The notes under the pieces are model-generated. The model worked only from the letters and a program-made list of their open reading frames with translations, did not search any database and was not told the origin of the DNA. From Alphaproteobacteria bacterium (GTDB lineage Bacteria; Pseudomonadota; Alphaproteobacteria; Sphingomonadales; Sphingomonadaceae), in contig JAGWVG010000002.1 in the NCBI GenBank assembly GCA_018970965.1, forward strand, positions 1 through 26,165: DNA of 26,165 nucleotides, in the 5' to 3' direction. Positions 15,599 to 23,641 of this stretch are shown in pieces. Both the position numbers and the translations under genes were made by a program. The stretch's first letter is position 1. Each line of letters begins with the position of its first letter.

Positions 15599-16258
15599 AT
15601 GACACCCAAACCCCCGCTTCAGGCCGCCATCATCCCCGTGACACCGTTGCAGCAAAATTGCTGCCTCATTTGGTGTACGGAAACGATGCAGGGTGCTTTT
15701 ACTGATCCGGGTGGAGATTTGCCGTTGCTAAAGGCAGCCGCTGCAAAGCAAGGCGTGACGATTGAAAAGCTGCTCGTTACGCATGGGCATCTCGACCATT
15801 GCGGGCAGACGGGGATTTTGGCCAAAGAATTGGGCGTGCCGATTGAAGGCCCGCATGAAGAAGATCGCTTCTGGATTTCCCAACTGGATGATGATGGCCG
15901 CAAATGGGGGATGGACGCCAAAACTTTTGAGCCTGATCGCTGGCTCAAAGATGGTGATACGGTGACCATTGGCAAGCTGACTCTGGATGTCATTCACTGC
16001 CCCGGTCACACACCGGGCCATGTGGTATTTTACCACGCGCCATCGAATTTTGCCGTGGTGGGCGATGTGCTATTTCAAGGATCAATTGGCCGTACCGACT
16101 TCCCCCGGGGGAATCATCAGCAGTTGATTGATTCGATTACCCAAAAGCTGTGGCCGCTGGGCAATGAGACGGCTTTTGTGCCAGGCCATGGGCCGATGTC
16201 GACCTTTGGACATGAGCGGAAGACCAACGCCTATGTCTCGGATTATCTGCTGGGCTGA
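15599..16258 (+). CDS. gloC: Glyoxalase II, YcbL/GloC type
   Basis: A 219-residue metallo-beta-lactamase-fold thioesterase that closely resembles E. coli YcbL (GloC), the second hydroxyacylglutathione hydrolase. Shared sequences include the N-terminal IIPVTPLQQNC, THGHLDH (61-67: His62, His64, Asp66, His67), CPGHTPGHVVF (His137), GDVLFQGSIGRTDFPRG (Asp156) and VPGHGPMSTFGHER (His197). It lacks the C-terminal glutathione-binding helical domain of GloB, as expected for this type. It starts 27 bases after the preceding gene with no clear ribosome binding site and may be read through from the suf operon. Its 3' end overlaps the convergent rsmE by 16 bases. Confidence 0.92.
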   Translation: MTPKPPLQAAIIPVTPLQQNCCLIWCTETMQGAFTDPGGDLPLLKAAAAKQGVTIEKLLVTHGHLDHCGQTGILAKELGVPIEGPHEEDRFWISQLDDDGRKWGMDAKTFEPDRWLKDGDTVTIGKLTLDVIHCPGHTPGHVVFYHAPSNFAVVGDVLFQGSIGRTDFPRGNHQQLIDSITQKLWPLGNETAFVPGHGPMSTFGHERKTNAYVSDYLLG

Positions 16259-16998
16259 GCCACCCAATCCCCCGCAACCGCCATCCAAATAGAGAGCCCT
16301 GCAATAGCGGCCGTTTCGGCACGCAGGATGCGCGGGCCTAGCGACACCGCAACAGCCTGAGGCAGCGCCTTAATTGCCGCCCGCTCGTCCGCATCAAAGC
16401 CGCCTTCCGGCCCGACGAGCAGCGCCGCGGGGCCCGGTTTCGCAACTTCTGCCAGCGGAACGCCGCCTTCTTCATCGGCGAAATAAAGCGTGCGGTTGGT
16501 CGGCCAGTCTTTCAGCATATCCGCCAGCTTCACAGCGTCTACGATTTCCGGCAACGCGGTGCGTGCGCATTGCTCTGCTGCTTCAACCATTTGCGCACGA
16601 AGCCGATCCATATTCGTGCGCTCCACAATTGTCCGGCGGGTGATGACAGGGCGATAGAGCGCAACGCCTAACTCGCAGGCCTTTTCAACAACCATATCCA
16701 GCCGTGCTTTTTTGACAGGCGCCGCAAGCAACCAAATATCGGGCACAGGCTCACGCGGGCGCAACAGTGCGGTAACGCGCAGTGACACATCACGCTTGGC
16801 GACATCTGCCACTTCGGCCAACCATTCGCCAGTCTGATTATCGCAGAGTTTGACGGGCGACCCGGGCTTTACACGCAACACATTGAGCAAATAATGCGCC
16901 GCGCTGCCATCAAGCCGAACGACGGCACCATCGCTCAAGCACTCCTCGATAAAGAGGCGCGGTGTGGATTGGGGTGGCCAGGCGGGAATTGCGGGCAT
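16243..16998 (-). CDS. rsmE: 16S rRNA (uracil1498-N3)-methyltransferase
   Basis: A 251-residue SPOUT-class RNA methyltransferase that modifies U1498 of 16S rRNA using S-adenosylmethionine. It has an N-terminal PUA-like domain (about 14-80; AHYLLNVLRVKPG) and a C-terminal knotted domain with EKACELGV (105-112), VGPEGGF (195-201) and LGPRILRAETA (220-230). Length is near E. coli RsmE (243). The start is uncertain. ATG 16998 gives MPAIPAWPPQ; another in-frame ATG at 17013 adds five residues and would overlap ubiA. Neither has a clear ribosome binding site. The gene is divergent from ubiA across 13 bases and convergent with gloC. Confidence 0.94.
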   Translation of the reverse strand: MPAIPAWPPQSTPRLFIEECLSDGAVVRLDGSAAHYLLNVLRVKPGSPVKLCDNQTGEWLAEVADVAKRDVSLRVTALLRPREPVPDIWLLAAPVKKARLDMVVEKACELGVALYRPVITRRTIVERTNMDRLRAQMVEAAEQCARTALPEIVDAVKLADMLKDWPTNRTLYFADEEGGVPLAEVAKPGPAALLVGPEGGFDADERAAIKALPQAVAVSLGPRILRAETAAIAGLSIWMAVAGDWVAQPSR

Positions 16999-17011
16999 AA
17001 GGGCGATTAGC

Positions 17012-17932
17012 ATGACCGTTGAGCCAAATATAGCCTCGCTGGTGCCTGATGCAGAACTTACGGGGCTGATGCGCCTGCTGCCTGCCCGCGCACGGCCATA
17101 TGCAGCCTTAGCGCGCTTTGACCGGCCGATTGGCTGGTGGCTGCTGTTCTGGCCTTGTCTCTTTGGCTTGGGCCTTTCTGGCGGCTTGCCCCAATTTTGG
17201 CCGCTGGCGCTGTGGATGCTGCTGGGGGCAATTGCGATGCGCGGCGCGGGCTGCGTGTATAACGACATAGTCGATCGTGATCTCGACGCGCAGGTGGAAC
17301 GCACCCGCAACCGACCTGTGGCCAGTGGTGCCGTATCGCTAAAAGCCGCCTGGGGCTGGCTGGCCTTGCTCTCAACCATCGGCCTTATCGTTCTGCTCCA
17401 ATTGCGCTGGCAGGCCCAATTGGTGGCGCTGGCCAGCCTTGCGCCTGTCGCTGCTTATCCCTTTATGAAGCGGATCACATGGTGGCCACAGGCTTGGCTC
17501 GGCCTTGTCTTTTCATGGGGGGCACTTGTCGGCTGGGTTGCGTTTGCGCCGCCCAACTTGGCCATGCTGATGGTTTATGTCGGATCAATTTTTTGGGTGA
17601 TTGGCTATGATACCATTTACGCGCTGCAAGACCGAGAAGATGACGCGCTTATTGGTATCCGTTCTTCCGCGCGCGCGCTGGGCGAGAAGGTGAAGCCGGG
17701 GGTTGCAGCTTTTTATGCGCTGGCGCTTCTTCTCTGGGGCCTCGCTATCTGGCAAATTCGACCACAAGGCTTGGCCCTCATCGCACTGCTGCCTGCCACC
17801 CTGCATCTGCTGTGGCAGATCATCAGCTTGGCGCCTGAGGATGGCGCCGATGCGCTCGCCAAATTCCGGTCTAACCGACTGACGGGGCTGTTGGTCGCGC
17901 TGGCCATGATAACAATTGGCGCTTCGGCTTGA
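17012..17932 (+). CDS. ubiA: 4-hydroxybenzoate polyprenyltransferase UbiA
   Basis: A 306-residue integral membrane prenyltransferase that attaches the polyprenyl tail to 4-hydroxybenzoate in ubiquinone synthesis. The two Asp-rich, Mg-diphosphate-binding motifs are NDIVDRDLD (84-92) and YDTIYALQDREDD (199-211). The FDRPIGWWLLFWP sequence (36-48) and RNRPVASGAVS (99-109) are typical of UbiA. About eight hydrophobic segments are visible. I chose ATG 17012 because AAGGG lies 8 bases upstream; the frame is open further upstream but that runs through the start of the rsmE gene. It is the first gene of a likely ubiA-pmbA-cysQ unit. Confidence 0.94.
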   Translation: MTVEPNIASLVPDAELTGLMRLLPARARPYAALARFDRPIGWWLLFWPCLFGLGLSGGLPQFWPLALWMLLGAIAMRGAGCVYNDIVDRDLDAQVERTRNRPVASGAVSLKAAWGWLALLSTIGLIVLLQLRWQAQLVALASLAPVAAYPFMKRITWWPQAWLGLVFSWGALVGWVAFAPPNLAMLMVYVGSIFWVIGYDTIYALQDREDDALIGIRSSARALGEKVKPGVAAFYALALLLWGLAIWQIRPQGLALIALLPATLHLLWQIISLAPEDGADALAKFRSNRLTGLLVALAMITIGASA

Positions 17933-17963
17933 GGCTTGGCCCACAAGCGCCTAACTGTGCTTC

Positions 17964-19310
17964 ATGCTAACCCATGATCAGGCGCGCGACCGCGCCCACG
18001 ACCTTGTTGCCCGCGCCATCAAAGCCGGAGCAGATGCCGCCGATGCCATTTATGTGGCTGATGCCTCCACTGGTGTCCAAGTGCGCCTTGGCGCGCTGGA
18101 AGATGTCCAACGATCTGAAGGTGAAGAAATTGGCCTGCGCGTTTTTGTCGGCCGCCAATCCGCCAGCGCGTCTTCATCTGACTTGTCACTCGATGCCCTC
18201 ACCAAATTGGCTGAGCGCGCCGTCGCAATGGCCGGTCAGGCGCCAGAGGATGAATATGCAGGCCTTGCCCCCGCAGAGTTGTTGATGCGCGAAACGCCGC
18301 GCGACTTGGACATTGATGATGGGGCCGATGTATCGCCCCAAGCGTTGCGCGAACGCGCAATGGCAGCAGAAGATGCAGCGCGCGCCGTAACAGGCGTGAC
18401 CAACAGCGAAGGCGGCAGTGCAAGCGCGGGCCGCGCCATTATCGCGCTGGCCACCAGTGGCGGCTTTGCGGGCAGCTATTCCGGGTCAAGTCACAGCGTT
18501 TCGGCAAGCGTGCTGGCTGGCGAAGGCGCCGGCATGCAGCGCGACTATGCCTATCACAGCGTGCGCCATTTAGGCGACTTGGACGATGCCACAGCGATTG
18601 GCCGTGAAGCTGGCGACAAAGCTGTCGCGCGCCTGAACCCCATCAAGCTGAAAAGCGGACCAATGACAGTCGTGCTCGACCCCCGGGTGGGCGGGTCACT
18701 GGTCGGCCATTTAATTGGAGCCATTGCCGGATCATCCATTGCCCGCAAAACCAGCTTCTTGCTTGATGCGTTGGGCACTGAGGTGTTTGCCCCGAACATC
18801 ACGATTTGGGATGATCCGCATCGGCTGCGCGGTTTGCGGTCAAAGCCCTTTGATGGCGAAGGGCTGCCCACGAGCCGTCGCGCGCTGATTGACAAAGGCG
18901 TGCTGACAACTTGGCTGCTCGACAGCGCGTCTGCCCGGCAATTGGGGCTTCAGCCTACCGGGCATGCGGCACGCGGCGTTGGGGGGCCTCCGGGGGCAGG
19001 CGCCTCTAACCTCCATATGGAAGCGGGCAGCCTAAGCCCGGCTGATTTGATGGCCGACATTAAGGAAGGCTTTTACGTAACAGAGCTGATTGGTCAGGGC
19101 GTGAATGGCCTGACAGGCGATTATAGTCGCGGGGCTTCGGGCTTTGTTATCCGCAATGGACACATTGCAGAAGCCGTTGCCGAAGTGACGATCGCAGGCA
19201 ATTTGAAAGACATGTTCCGCAACCTGACCCCGGCAAATGATTTGACCTTCCGCTATGGCACCAATGTGCCAACCCTGCGTTTGGAAGGATTGATGCTCGC
19301 TGGTGACTGA
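17964..19310 (+). CDS. pmbA: Metalloprotease-related protein PmbA (TldE)
   Basis: A 448-residue TldD/PmbA-family protein, cytoplasmic. The family partner TldD carries the zinc HExxxH motif; here the corresponding position reads VGHLIGAIAG with no HExxxH, so this is the PmbA/TldE subunit. In E. coli the TldD-TldE pair trims peptides, for example microcin B17 and CcdA. Other family marks are GLRVFVGRQSASASSSD (57-73), the DPRVGGSLVGH segment and RGVGGPPGAGASN. Length is as usual for PmbA (about 450). It starts 31 bases after ubiA without a clear ribosome binding site, and its last 8 bases overlap the GTG start of cysQ. No tldD is in the window. Confidence 0.92.
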   Translation: MLTHDQARDRAHDLVARAIKAGADAADAIYVADASTGVQVRLGALEDVQRSEGEEIGLRVFVGRQSASASSSDLSLDALTKLAERAVAMAGQAPEDEYAGLAPAELLMRETPRDLDIDDGADVSPQALRERAMAAEDAARAVTGVTNSEGGSASAGRAIIALATSGGFAGSYSGSSHSVSASVLAGEGAGMQRDYAYHSVRHLGDLDDATAIGREAGDKAVARLNPIKLKSGPMTVVLDPRVGGSLVGHLIGAIAGSSIARKTSFLLDALGTEVFAPNITIWDDPHRLRGLRSKPFDGEGLPTSRRALIDKGVLTTWLLDSASARQLGLQPTGHAARGVGGPPGAGASNLHMEAGSLSPADLMADIKEGFYVTELIGQGVNGLTGDYSRGASGFVIRNGHIAEAVAEVTIAGNLKDMFRNLTPANDLTFRYGTNVPTLRLEGLMLAGD

Positions 19311-20082
19311 TCCGCGTCTTGACCAGTTAAGTGCCATTGCCCGCGAGGCCGGGGCGATTGCGCTTGACCGGTTTCGGGGGGAATTTGATCGTTGGGAAAA
19401 ATCCCCCGGCAATCCGGTCTGCGAAATTGATCTGGCCGTAGATGCCTTTTTAAAATCCGCATTGGCCGATTTGGACCCCGATGCAGGGTGGTTGTCTGAA
19501 GAAACCGCGGACAATGCCGAGCGGCTGTTGCTCCCACGTGTGTGGGTGGTCGATCCGATTGATGGCACGCGCGATTATGTGCGCGGGCGCGATGGCTGGG
19601 CCGTCTCAATTGCACTGGTTGAAGGCGGGCGCACCACGCTCGCTGTGCTTGATGCCCCGGCACGCGATGAGCATTGGCGCGCGGCGCGGGGGAGCGGGGC
19701 GTGGCGCAATGGCGAACCCATTTCGGCCAGCACCCGCGACACTCTGCCCGGCGCGCGCGTGCCCGCCGACCTTCTGCCCAAGGCCGATATCGACCTCGTC
19801 ACAGTTCATAAACCCAACAGCATCGCCTTGCGGATCGCGATGGTGGCGGCAGACGAGGCAGATCTCGTCGCCACGCTGCGCTGGGGGCATGAATGGGATA
19901 TTGCCGCCGCCGCTTTGCTCACCGAGGAAGCTGGCGGCGTTGTCACCGACGCGCATGGGCGGCCCTTGCGATTTAATTCTACCAAGGGCGAGGCTTTCGG
20001 CGTTTTAGCAACAGGCGCGCCATTGCATTCTGCCGCTGTTGCACGGCTAAGCGAGCGCGCCGCGCGGCTCTCAATCCGTTAA
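19303..20082 (+). CDS. cysQ: Inositol monophosphatase-family phosphatase, probably 3'(2'),5'-bisphosphate nucleotidase CysQ
   Basis: A 259-residue Mg-dependent, Li-sensitive-type phosphatase. Metal-site motifs: LSEET (64-68, Glu66/Glu67), DPIDGTRDY (84-92, replacing the usual DGTxxF aromatic with Tyr) and WDIAAAALLTEEAGG (198-212). CysQ recycles 3'-phosphoadenosine 5'-phosphate from sulfate assimilation. Inositol or histidinol phosphatases share the fold, so the substrate is inferred. The protein is compact and fits the alphaproteobacterial CysQ length. It starts with GTG inside the end of pmbA. Its TAA lies in a TTAA that also forms the stop of the convergent CoA-binding gene. Confidence 0.82.
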   Translation: MTDPRLDQLSAIAREAGAIALDRFRGEFDRWEKSPGNPVCEIDLAVDAFLKSALADLDPDAGWLSEETADNAERLLLPRVWVVDPIDGTRDYVRGRDGWAVSIALVEGGRTTLAVLDAPARDEHWRAARGSGAWRNGEPISASTRDTLPGARVPADLLPKADIDLVTVHKPNSIALRIAMVAADEADLVATLRWGHEWDIAAAALLTEEAGGVVTDAHGRPLRFNSTKGEAFGVLATGAPLHSAAVARLSERAARLSIR

Positions 20083-20513
20083 GCCGCCTTAATCGGCGCG
20101 ATATTCAAGCGCCGCAGCTCAATTTTGGGGCAATGGTCCATCACAACACGCAGGCCTGCAGCTTCGGCACGTTGTGCGGCCTGGGCATTGATGACCCCCA
20201 ATTGCATCCAAACCGATGTCGCACCTGCCTGAATGGCTTCATCCACAATCGGCCCCGACGCTTCAGAATTGCGGAAAATATCTACCATATCGATGGGCTC
20301 TGCCACATCAGCAAGCGCCGCGACGACCCGCTGACCATGGATGAATTGCCCTGCGAGCGCCGGGTTCACTGGCGTCACCTGATAGCCATGCGCCAACAAT
20401 ACGCCCATCACCTCAAAACTCGGGCGCTCTGGCCGATCTGAGGCGCCCACCAAAGCGATATGACGCACCTCGTTCAACAGCTGGGCAATCTCGGCATCAG
20501 ATGTCAGCGGCAT
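20079..20513 (-). CDS. CoA-binding (Rossmann-fold) protein, YccU-like
   Basis: A 144-residue single-domain protein of the CoA-binding family related to the N-terminal domain of succinyl-CoA synthetase alpha. It has the nucleotide-binding loop VGASDRPERPSFEV (22-35), TPVNPALAG and the segment SVWMQLGV. Small stand-alone members such as E. coli YccU are widespread and have no firmly known role. The start at 20513 has AAGGAG upstream and follows the mrp stop by a single base (TGATATG), so it is coupled to mrp. The frame is open far upstream but only as an antisense-like reading inside mrp. Confidence 0.88.
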   Translation of the reverse strand: MPLTSDAEIAQLLNEVRHIALVGASDRPERPSFEVMGVLLAHGYQVTPVNPALAGQFIHGQRVVAALADVAEPIDMVDIFRNSEASGPIVDEAIQAGATSVWMQLGVINAQAAQRAEAAGLRVVMDHCPKIELRRLNIAPIKAA

Positions 20514-20514
20514 A

Positions 20515-21513
20515 TCAGGCTCCTTGCGCGGCCAGCCAGGCGGCAATTTTTGCAGCGATCCCCTCAAACACTTGAGCATGCGGCCCGGTTCCGGCGGCCA
20601 CGGGTTGGCCCGCATCCGAAGCGGTACGGATATCGATATCGAGCGGGATACGGCCAAGGAAATTAAGGCCCATCGCCTTGGCCGCTGCCTCTGCTCCACC
20701 CGCGCCAAAGGGGTCAGACACTTCGCCGCAATGTGGGCAGACATAGCCAGCCATATTCTCAATCAAACCAATGATCGGCACATTCGCCTTTTGGAATAAA
20801 TCAATCGCGCGTGTCGCATCGATCAAGGCCAAATCTTGCGGGGTCGAGACAATCACAGCGCCTGCCGGTTTATGCTTTTGCACCATCGACAATTGCACAT
20901 CCCCGGTGCCCGGCGGCATATCTGCCACCAGCACATTGGCATGACCCCAATCGGCATCGACCAATTGGCTCAACGCGTTGCCAGCCATCGGGCCCCGCCA
21001 CGCAATGGCTTGGCCCGGCGCCACCAAATGGCCCATCGACAATAAGGGAATGCCCAATGGCGTTTCCACCGCATTCAGCTTTTGCCCTTCAGCCTCGGGC
21101 TTGCGCCCTTCACTTCCCGTCAGCAAGGGCTGGGAAGGCCCGTAAATATCGGCATCAACCAGTCCGGGGCGAAGCCCAGCGCGCTTGAGCGCAACTGCAA
21201 TATTTGTTGAGACAGTCGACTTGCCCACCCCGCCTTTGCCACTGGCAATCGCGATCAGCGGACGGGTGACTTTTTCACTTGTCATAGCAATCCGCACATC
21301 AGAAATGCCCGGCACTTGGCGAAGCACCTTTTCCACTTGGGCCTCCAGGCTGTTTCGGGCTTCTACCGATAAGCCCGTTACATCCAAGACAAGTGTGGCT
21401 CGCCCATCGGCCAGTCGCAACCCATTGGCGCGGCCTGATGCCACCAGACCAGTGTGTGTTACGGGGTCTATAATCGCGTCCAGTGACGCCGCCATCAGCT
21501 CAAGATCAGACAT
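20515..21513 (-). CDS. mrp: P-loop Fe-S cluster carrier Mrp/ApbC (NBP35 family)
   Basis: A 332-residue cytoplasmic ATPase that binds and transfers Fe-S clusters. A short N-terminal DUF59 (MIP18-like) domain (about 1-78) is followed by the deviant Walker A SGKGGVGKST (91-100). Then come VDADIYGPSQP (119-129), ADMPPGTGDVQLS and the cluster-binding CxxC in GYVCPHCGE. The start is uncertain: ATG 21513 begins the DUF59 part directly, while ATG 21570 adds 19 basic residues. Neither has a clear ribosome binding site. It is divergent from hflK and directly upstream of the CoA-binding gene. Confidence 0.93.
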   Translation of the reverse strand: MSDLELMAASLDAIIDPVTHTGLVASGRANGLRLADGRATLVLDVTGLSVEARNSLEAQVEKVLRQVPGISDVRIAMTSEKVTRPLIAIASGKGGVGKSTVSTNIAVALKRAGLRPGLVDADIYGPSQPLLTGSEGRKPEAEGQKLNAVETPLGIPLLSMGHLVAPGQAIAWRGPMAGNALSQLVDADWGHANVLVADMPPGTGDVQLSMVQKHKPAGAVIVSTPQDLALIDATRAIDLFQKANVPIIGLIENMAGYVCPHCGEVSDPFGAGGAEAAAKAMGLNFLGRIPLDIDIRTASDAGQPVAAGTGPHAQVFEGIAAKIAAWLAAQGA

Positions 21514-21572
21514 AAAGCGCGATTTAGGGCCTGAATCTTTTCGCGCCACTGTTTTTCGGGAAAGCGCCATCC

Positions 21573-21585
21573 TATATGGTGCGTC
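21573..21585. promoter_or_regulatory. Candidate promoter element between mrp and hflK
   Basis: The near-palindrome CCTATATGG (21571-21579) offers a TATATG -10 hexamer for hflK ending 7 bases before its ATG. The hflK message would then be leaderless or nearly so, which fits the absence of a ribosome binding site. Read on the other strand it gives CATATA, placed for mrp if mrp starts at 21513. I see no good -35 on either side, so this is tentative. Confidence 0.3.
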
Positions 21586-22677
21586 ATGAGTGCAAAAACA
21601 GGCTGGAGAGCGCGGGCAATCGCGCTGTTATCTGATGCGGGTGGTCCTTGGGGCAACCGCGGCAATGGTGGATCCAATGGCGGCGGATCGGGCGGCAATG
21701 GCCCCCGCAATCCTTGGAACGCGCCGCCAGGTGGTGGCGGCGGACGCCCGCGTGGCCCCTCCCCTCTGGATGACCTCTCTCGCCAATTGCGCGACCGCTT
21801 TGGCGGCAATGGCGATGGCGGATCTTCTTGGCCGATGATTCGGCTGGTCGGCGGCGTGGTGCTGGGCCTTTGGATCCTGTTCACCAGCTTCCACTCCATT
21901 GCCCCGCAAGAGCGCGGCATTGTAACAACTTTTGGCGCGTATTCGCGCACGCTGGAATCTGGCATTGGCCTGACTTTGCCGGCCCCGATTGAACGCGTCA
22001 CCAAATTGAACGTGGCTGAAATCCGAACTGTCGACATTCCCGCGTCAAGCGGCGTTGAGAATTTCGTGCTGACAGGGGATCAGAATATCGTTGATCTCGA
22101 TTATTCTGTGCGTTGGTCCATCGCCGACCCAGAATTGTTCCGCTTCCAACTGACTGATCCAGAAGAAACCATTCGTGAGGTTGCCGAAAGTGCGATGCGC
22201 GCGGCTGTTTCTCGCGTGGATTTAATTGGCGCCATTGGTGCGAAGCGTGGGCAAATTGAAGCCGATGTTGAAAACCGGATGCGCACCATTTTAGGGGCCT
22301 ATCGCTCGGGCGTGCGGATTGAAGGCGTGGCCATCAAACGCGCAGACCCGCCCACAGCTGTGATTGACGCGTTTAAGGATGTGACGGCTGCGCAGCAGGA
22401 AGCGCAATCCATGATCAACCAAGCCAACACCTATTCACAGCAAGTAACGCAGCGCGCGCTGGGCGAGGCGCAGGCCTTTGACAAGGTATATGCGCAGTAC
22501 AAGCTGTCCCCCAACGTAACACGCCGCCGCATGTATTATGAAACGATGGAACAAGTGTTGGGCAAGCTCGACAAGACAATTATCGAAACGCCCAATGTCA
22601 TGCCGTATCTGCAGTTGCCGCCCAATGCGCGCAAGGCGCCAGAGCCAACGGCCACAGCCCGCACGGGAGATCGCTAA
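21586..22677 (+). CDS. hflK: FtsH protease activity modulator HflK
   Basis: A 363-residue membrane SPFH/prohibitin-domain protein. With HflC it forms a large cage around the membrane protease FtsH. The first 80 residues are rich in Gly, Asn, Arg and Pro (glycine-rich runs around 28-55), a normal HflK feature. A single transmembrane helix spans about 85-103, followed by IAPQERGIVTTFG and the SPFH domain. A coiled-coil region (about 265-325, with DVTAAQQEAQSMINQAN) leads to a short tail. It starts an hflK-hflC-degP unit; the stop and the hflC start overlap by one base (TAATG). Confidence 0.95.
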   Translation: MSAKTGWRARAIALLSDAGGPWGNRGNGGSNGGGSGGNGPRNPWNAPPGGGGGRPRGPSPLDDLSRQLRDRFGGNGDGGSSWPMIRLVGGVVLGLWILFTSFHSIAPQERGIVTTFGAYSRTLESGIGLTLPAPIERVTKLNVAEIRTVDIPASSGVENFVLTGDQNIVDLDYSVRWSIADPELFRFQLTDPEETIREVAESAMRAAVSRVDLIGAIGAKRGQIEADVENRMRTILGAYRSGVRIEGVAIKRADPPTAVIDAFKDVTAAQQEAQSMINQANTYSQQVTQRALGEAQAFDKVYAQYKLSPNVTRRRMYYETMEQVLGKLDKTIIETPNVMPYLQLPPNARKAPEPTATARTGDR

Positions 22678-23540
22678 TGGACCGACTTTTGCGTAACCCG
22701 GCGGGCCTTGCATTTTTGACGCTCGCCCTGGTTATTCTTTTTGGCGCCACCGTCTCTTTCGTGCCGGAAACCCGGCAGGGTGTTGTTGTCCGCTTTGGCC
22801 AGCCCGTGCGGATCATCAACGCTTATGAAAAAGGCGAGCAATTTGGGAATACGGGTGCAGGGCTCATCCTGCGCATTCCCTTTGCCGAAAAAATCCAGTG
22901 GCTGGATAAACGCGTTCAATCGATCAGCATGGATGAGCAAGAAGTGCTGTCGACCGATCAGCTGCGCCTCGAGGTCGATGCCTTTGCACGCTATCGCATT
23001 GTCGATCCCTTGAAGATGTACAAAACCGCGCGCACTGAAGACCGGCTGGCAGAGGCGCTGCGCCCCCTGCTTGGCTCCGCGTTGCGCAATGAATTGGGCA
23101 AAGAGCCGTTTGCCACATTGCTCAGCCCCGAGCGTGGCCAAGTGATGCGCAACATCCGCGATGGCCTCAACCGTGAAGCGCGGCAATATGGCGCAGAAGT
23201 GATTGATGTGCGCATCAAGCGGGCCGATTTACCCAAGGGTGCAACGCTTGAATCTGCCTTCCAGCGGATGCGCACCGCACGCCAGCAAGAAGCCGCAACC
23301 AAGCGCGCCGAAGGCTGGAAGCAAGCGCAAATCATTCGGGCAAGCGCTGATGCGGAAGCCGCCAAAATCTACTCCGCATCTTTCGGGAAAGACCCGGGCT
23401 TTTATGATTTTTACAGGGCGATGCAGTCGTACCGAGCAACCTTTGGGTTGGATGGGTCCAAGCCTGAAGGCTCGACGAGCATCATCTTGTCCCCCGGCAA
23501 TGATTATCTGCGACAATTCCGTGGCGGGGGTGCGCGCTAA
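22677..23540 (+). CDS. hflC: FtsH protease activity modulator HflC
   Basis: A 287-residue SPFH-domain partner of HflK. A transmembrane helix at about residues 8-25 (LAFLTLALVILFGATVSF) precedes ETRQGVVVRFGQPVRI and the SPFH domain. The C-terminal part has the RADLPKGATLESAFQRMRTAR sequence typical of HflC and an Ala/Glu-rich coiled coil (ASADAEAAKIYSASFG), ending in LSPGNDYLRQF. It is somewhat shorter than E. coli HflC (334). It overlaps the hflK stop by one base, so the two are made together. Confidence 0.95.
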   Translation: MDRLLRNPAGLAFLTLALVILFGATVSFVPETRQGVVVRFGQPVRIINAYEKGEQFGNTGAGLILRIPFAEKIQWLDKRVQSISMDEQEVLSTDQLRLEVDAFARYRIVDPLKMYKTARTEDRLAEALRPLLGSALRNELGKEPFATLLSPERGQVMRNIRDGLNREARQYGAEVIDVRIKRADLPKGATLESAFQRMRTARQQEAATKRAEGWKQAQIIRASADAEAAKIYSASFGKDPGFYDFYRAMQSYRATFGLDGSKPEGSTSIILSPGNDYLRQFRGGGAR

Positions 23541-23553
23541 GCCACTCCCAAGA

Positions 23554-23589
23554 GCGGCGGGCTGTTCAAATTCGGTTCAGACCCGCCGC
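23554..23589 (+). repeat. Strong inverted repeat in the hflC-degP gap
   Basis: GCGGCGGG (23554-23561) pairs perfectly with CCCGCCGC (23582-23589), extended by CTG (23562-23564) with CAG (23578-23580), leaving one bulged A and a 13-base AT-richer loop. No T tract follows, so a factor-independent terminator is unlikely. It may be an attenuator, an mRNA stability element or a protein site for separate control of degP. Confidence 0.6.
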
Positions 23590-23591
23590 GC

Positions 23592-23618
23592 CATCCCTGC
23601 AAGGGATGTTGAATTCAA
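23592..23618 (+). promoter_or_regulatory. Second stem-loop plus palindrome upstream of degP
   Basis: CATCCC (23592-23597) and GGGATG (23603-23608) form a perfect 6-bp stem with a TGCAA loop, followed at once by the perfect palindrome TTGAATTCAA (23609-23618). This ends about 9 bases before the degP ribosome binding site (AAAGGAG, 23628-23634). Together with the upstream inverted repeat it suggests a regulated degP leader or promoter. No specific regulator can be named from the sequence. Confidence 0.45.
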
Positions 23619-23641
23619 AACATAAACAAAGGAGATCAAGA

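Noticed and set aside
17964..19310. TldD rather than PmbA
   Set aside because: The zinc-binding HExxxH motif expected for TldD is absent, and the length and sequence pattern fit PmbA/TldE.
20514..20762. N-terminal extension of the CoA-binding protein
   Set aside because: The extension is an out-of-frame reading of the mrp gene; the ribosome binding site and family similarity both point to the start at 20513.
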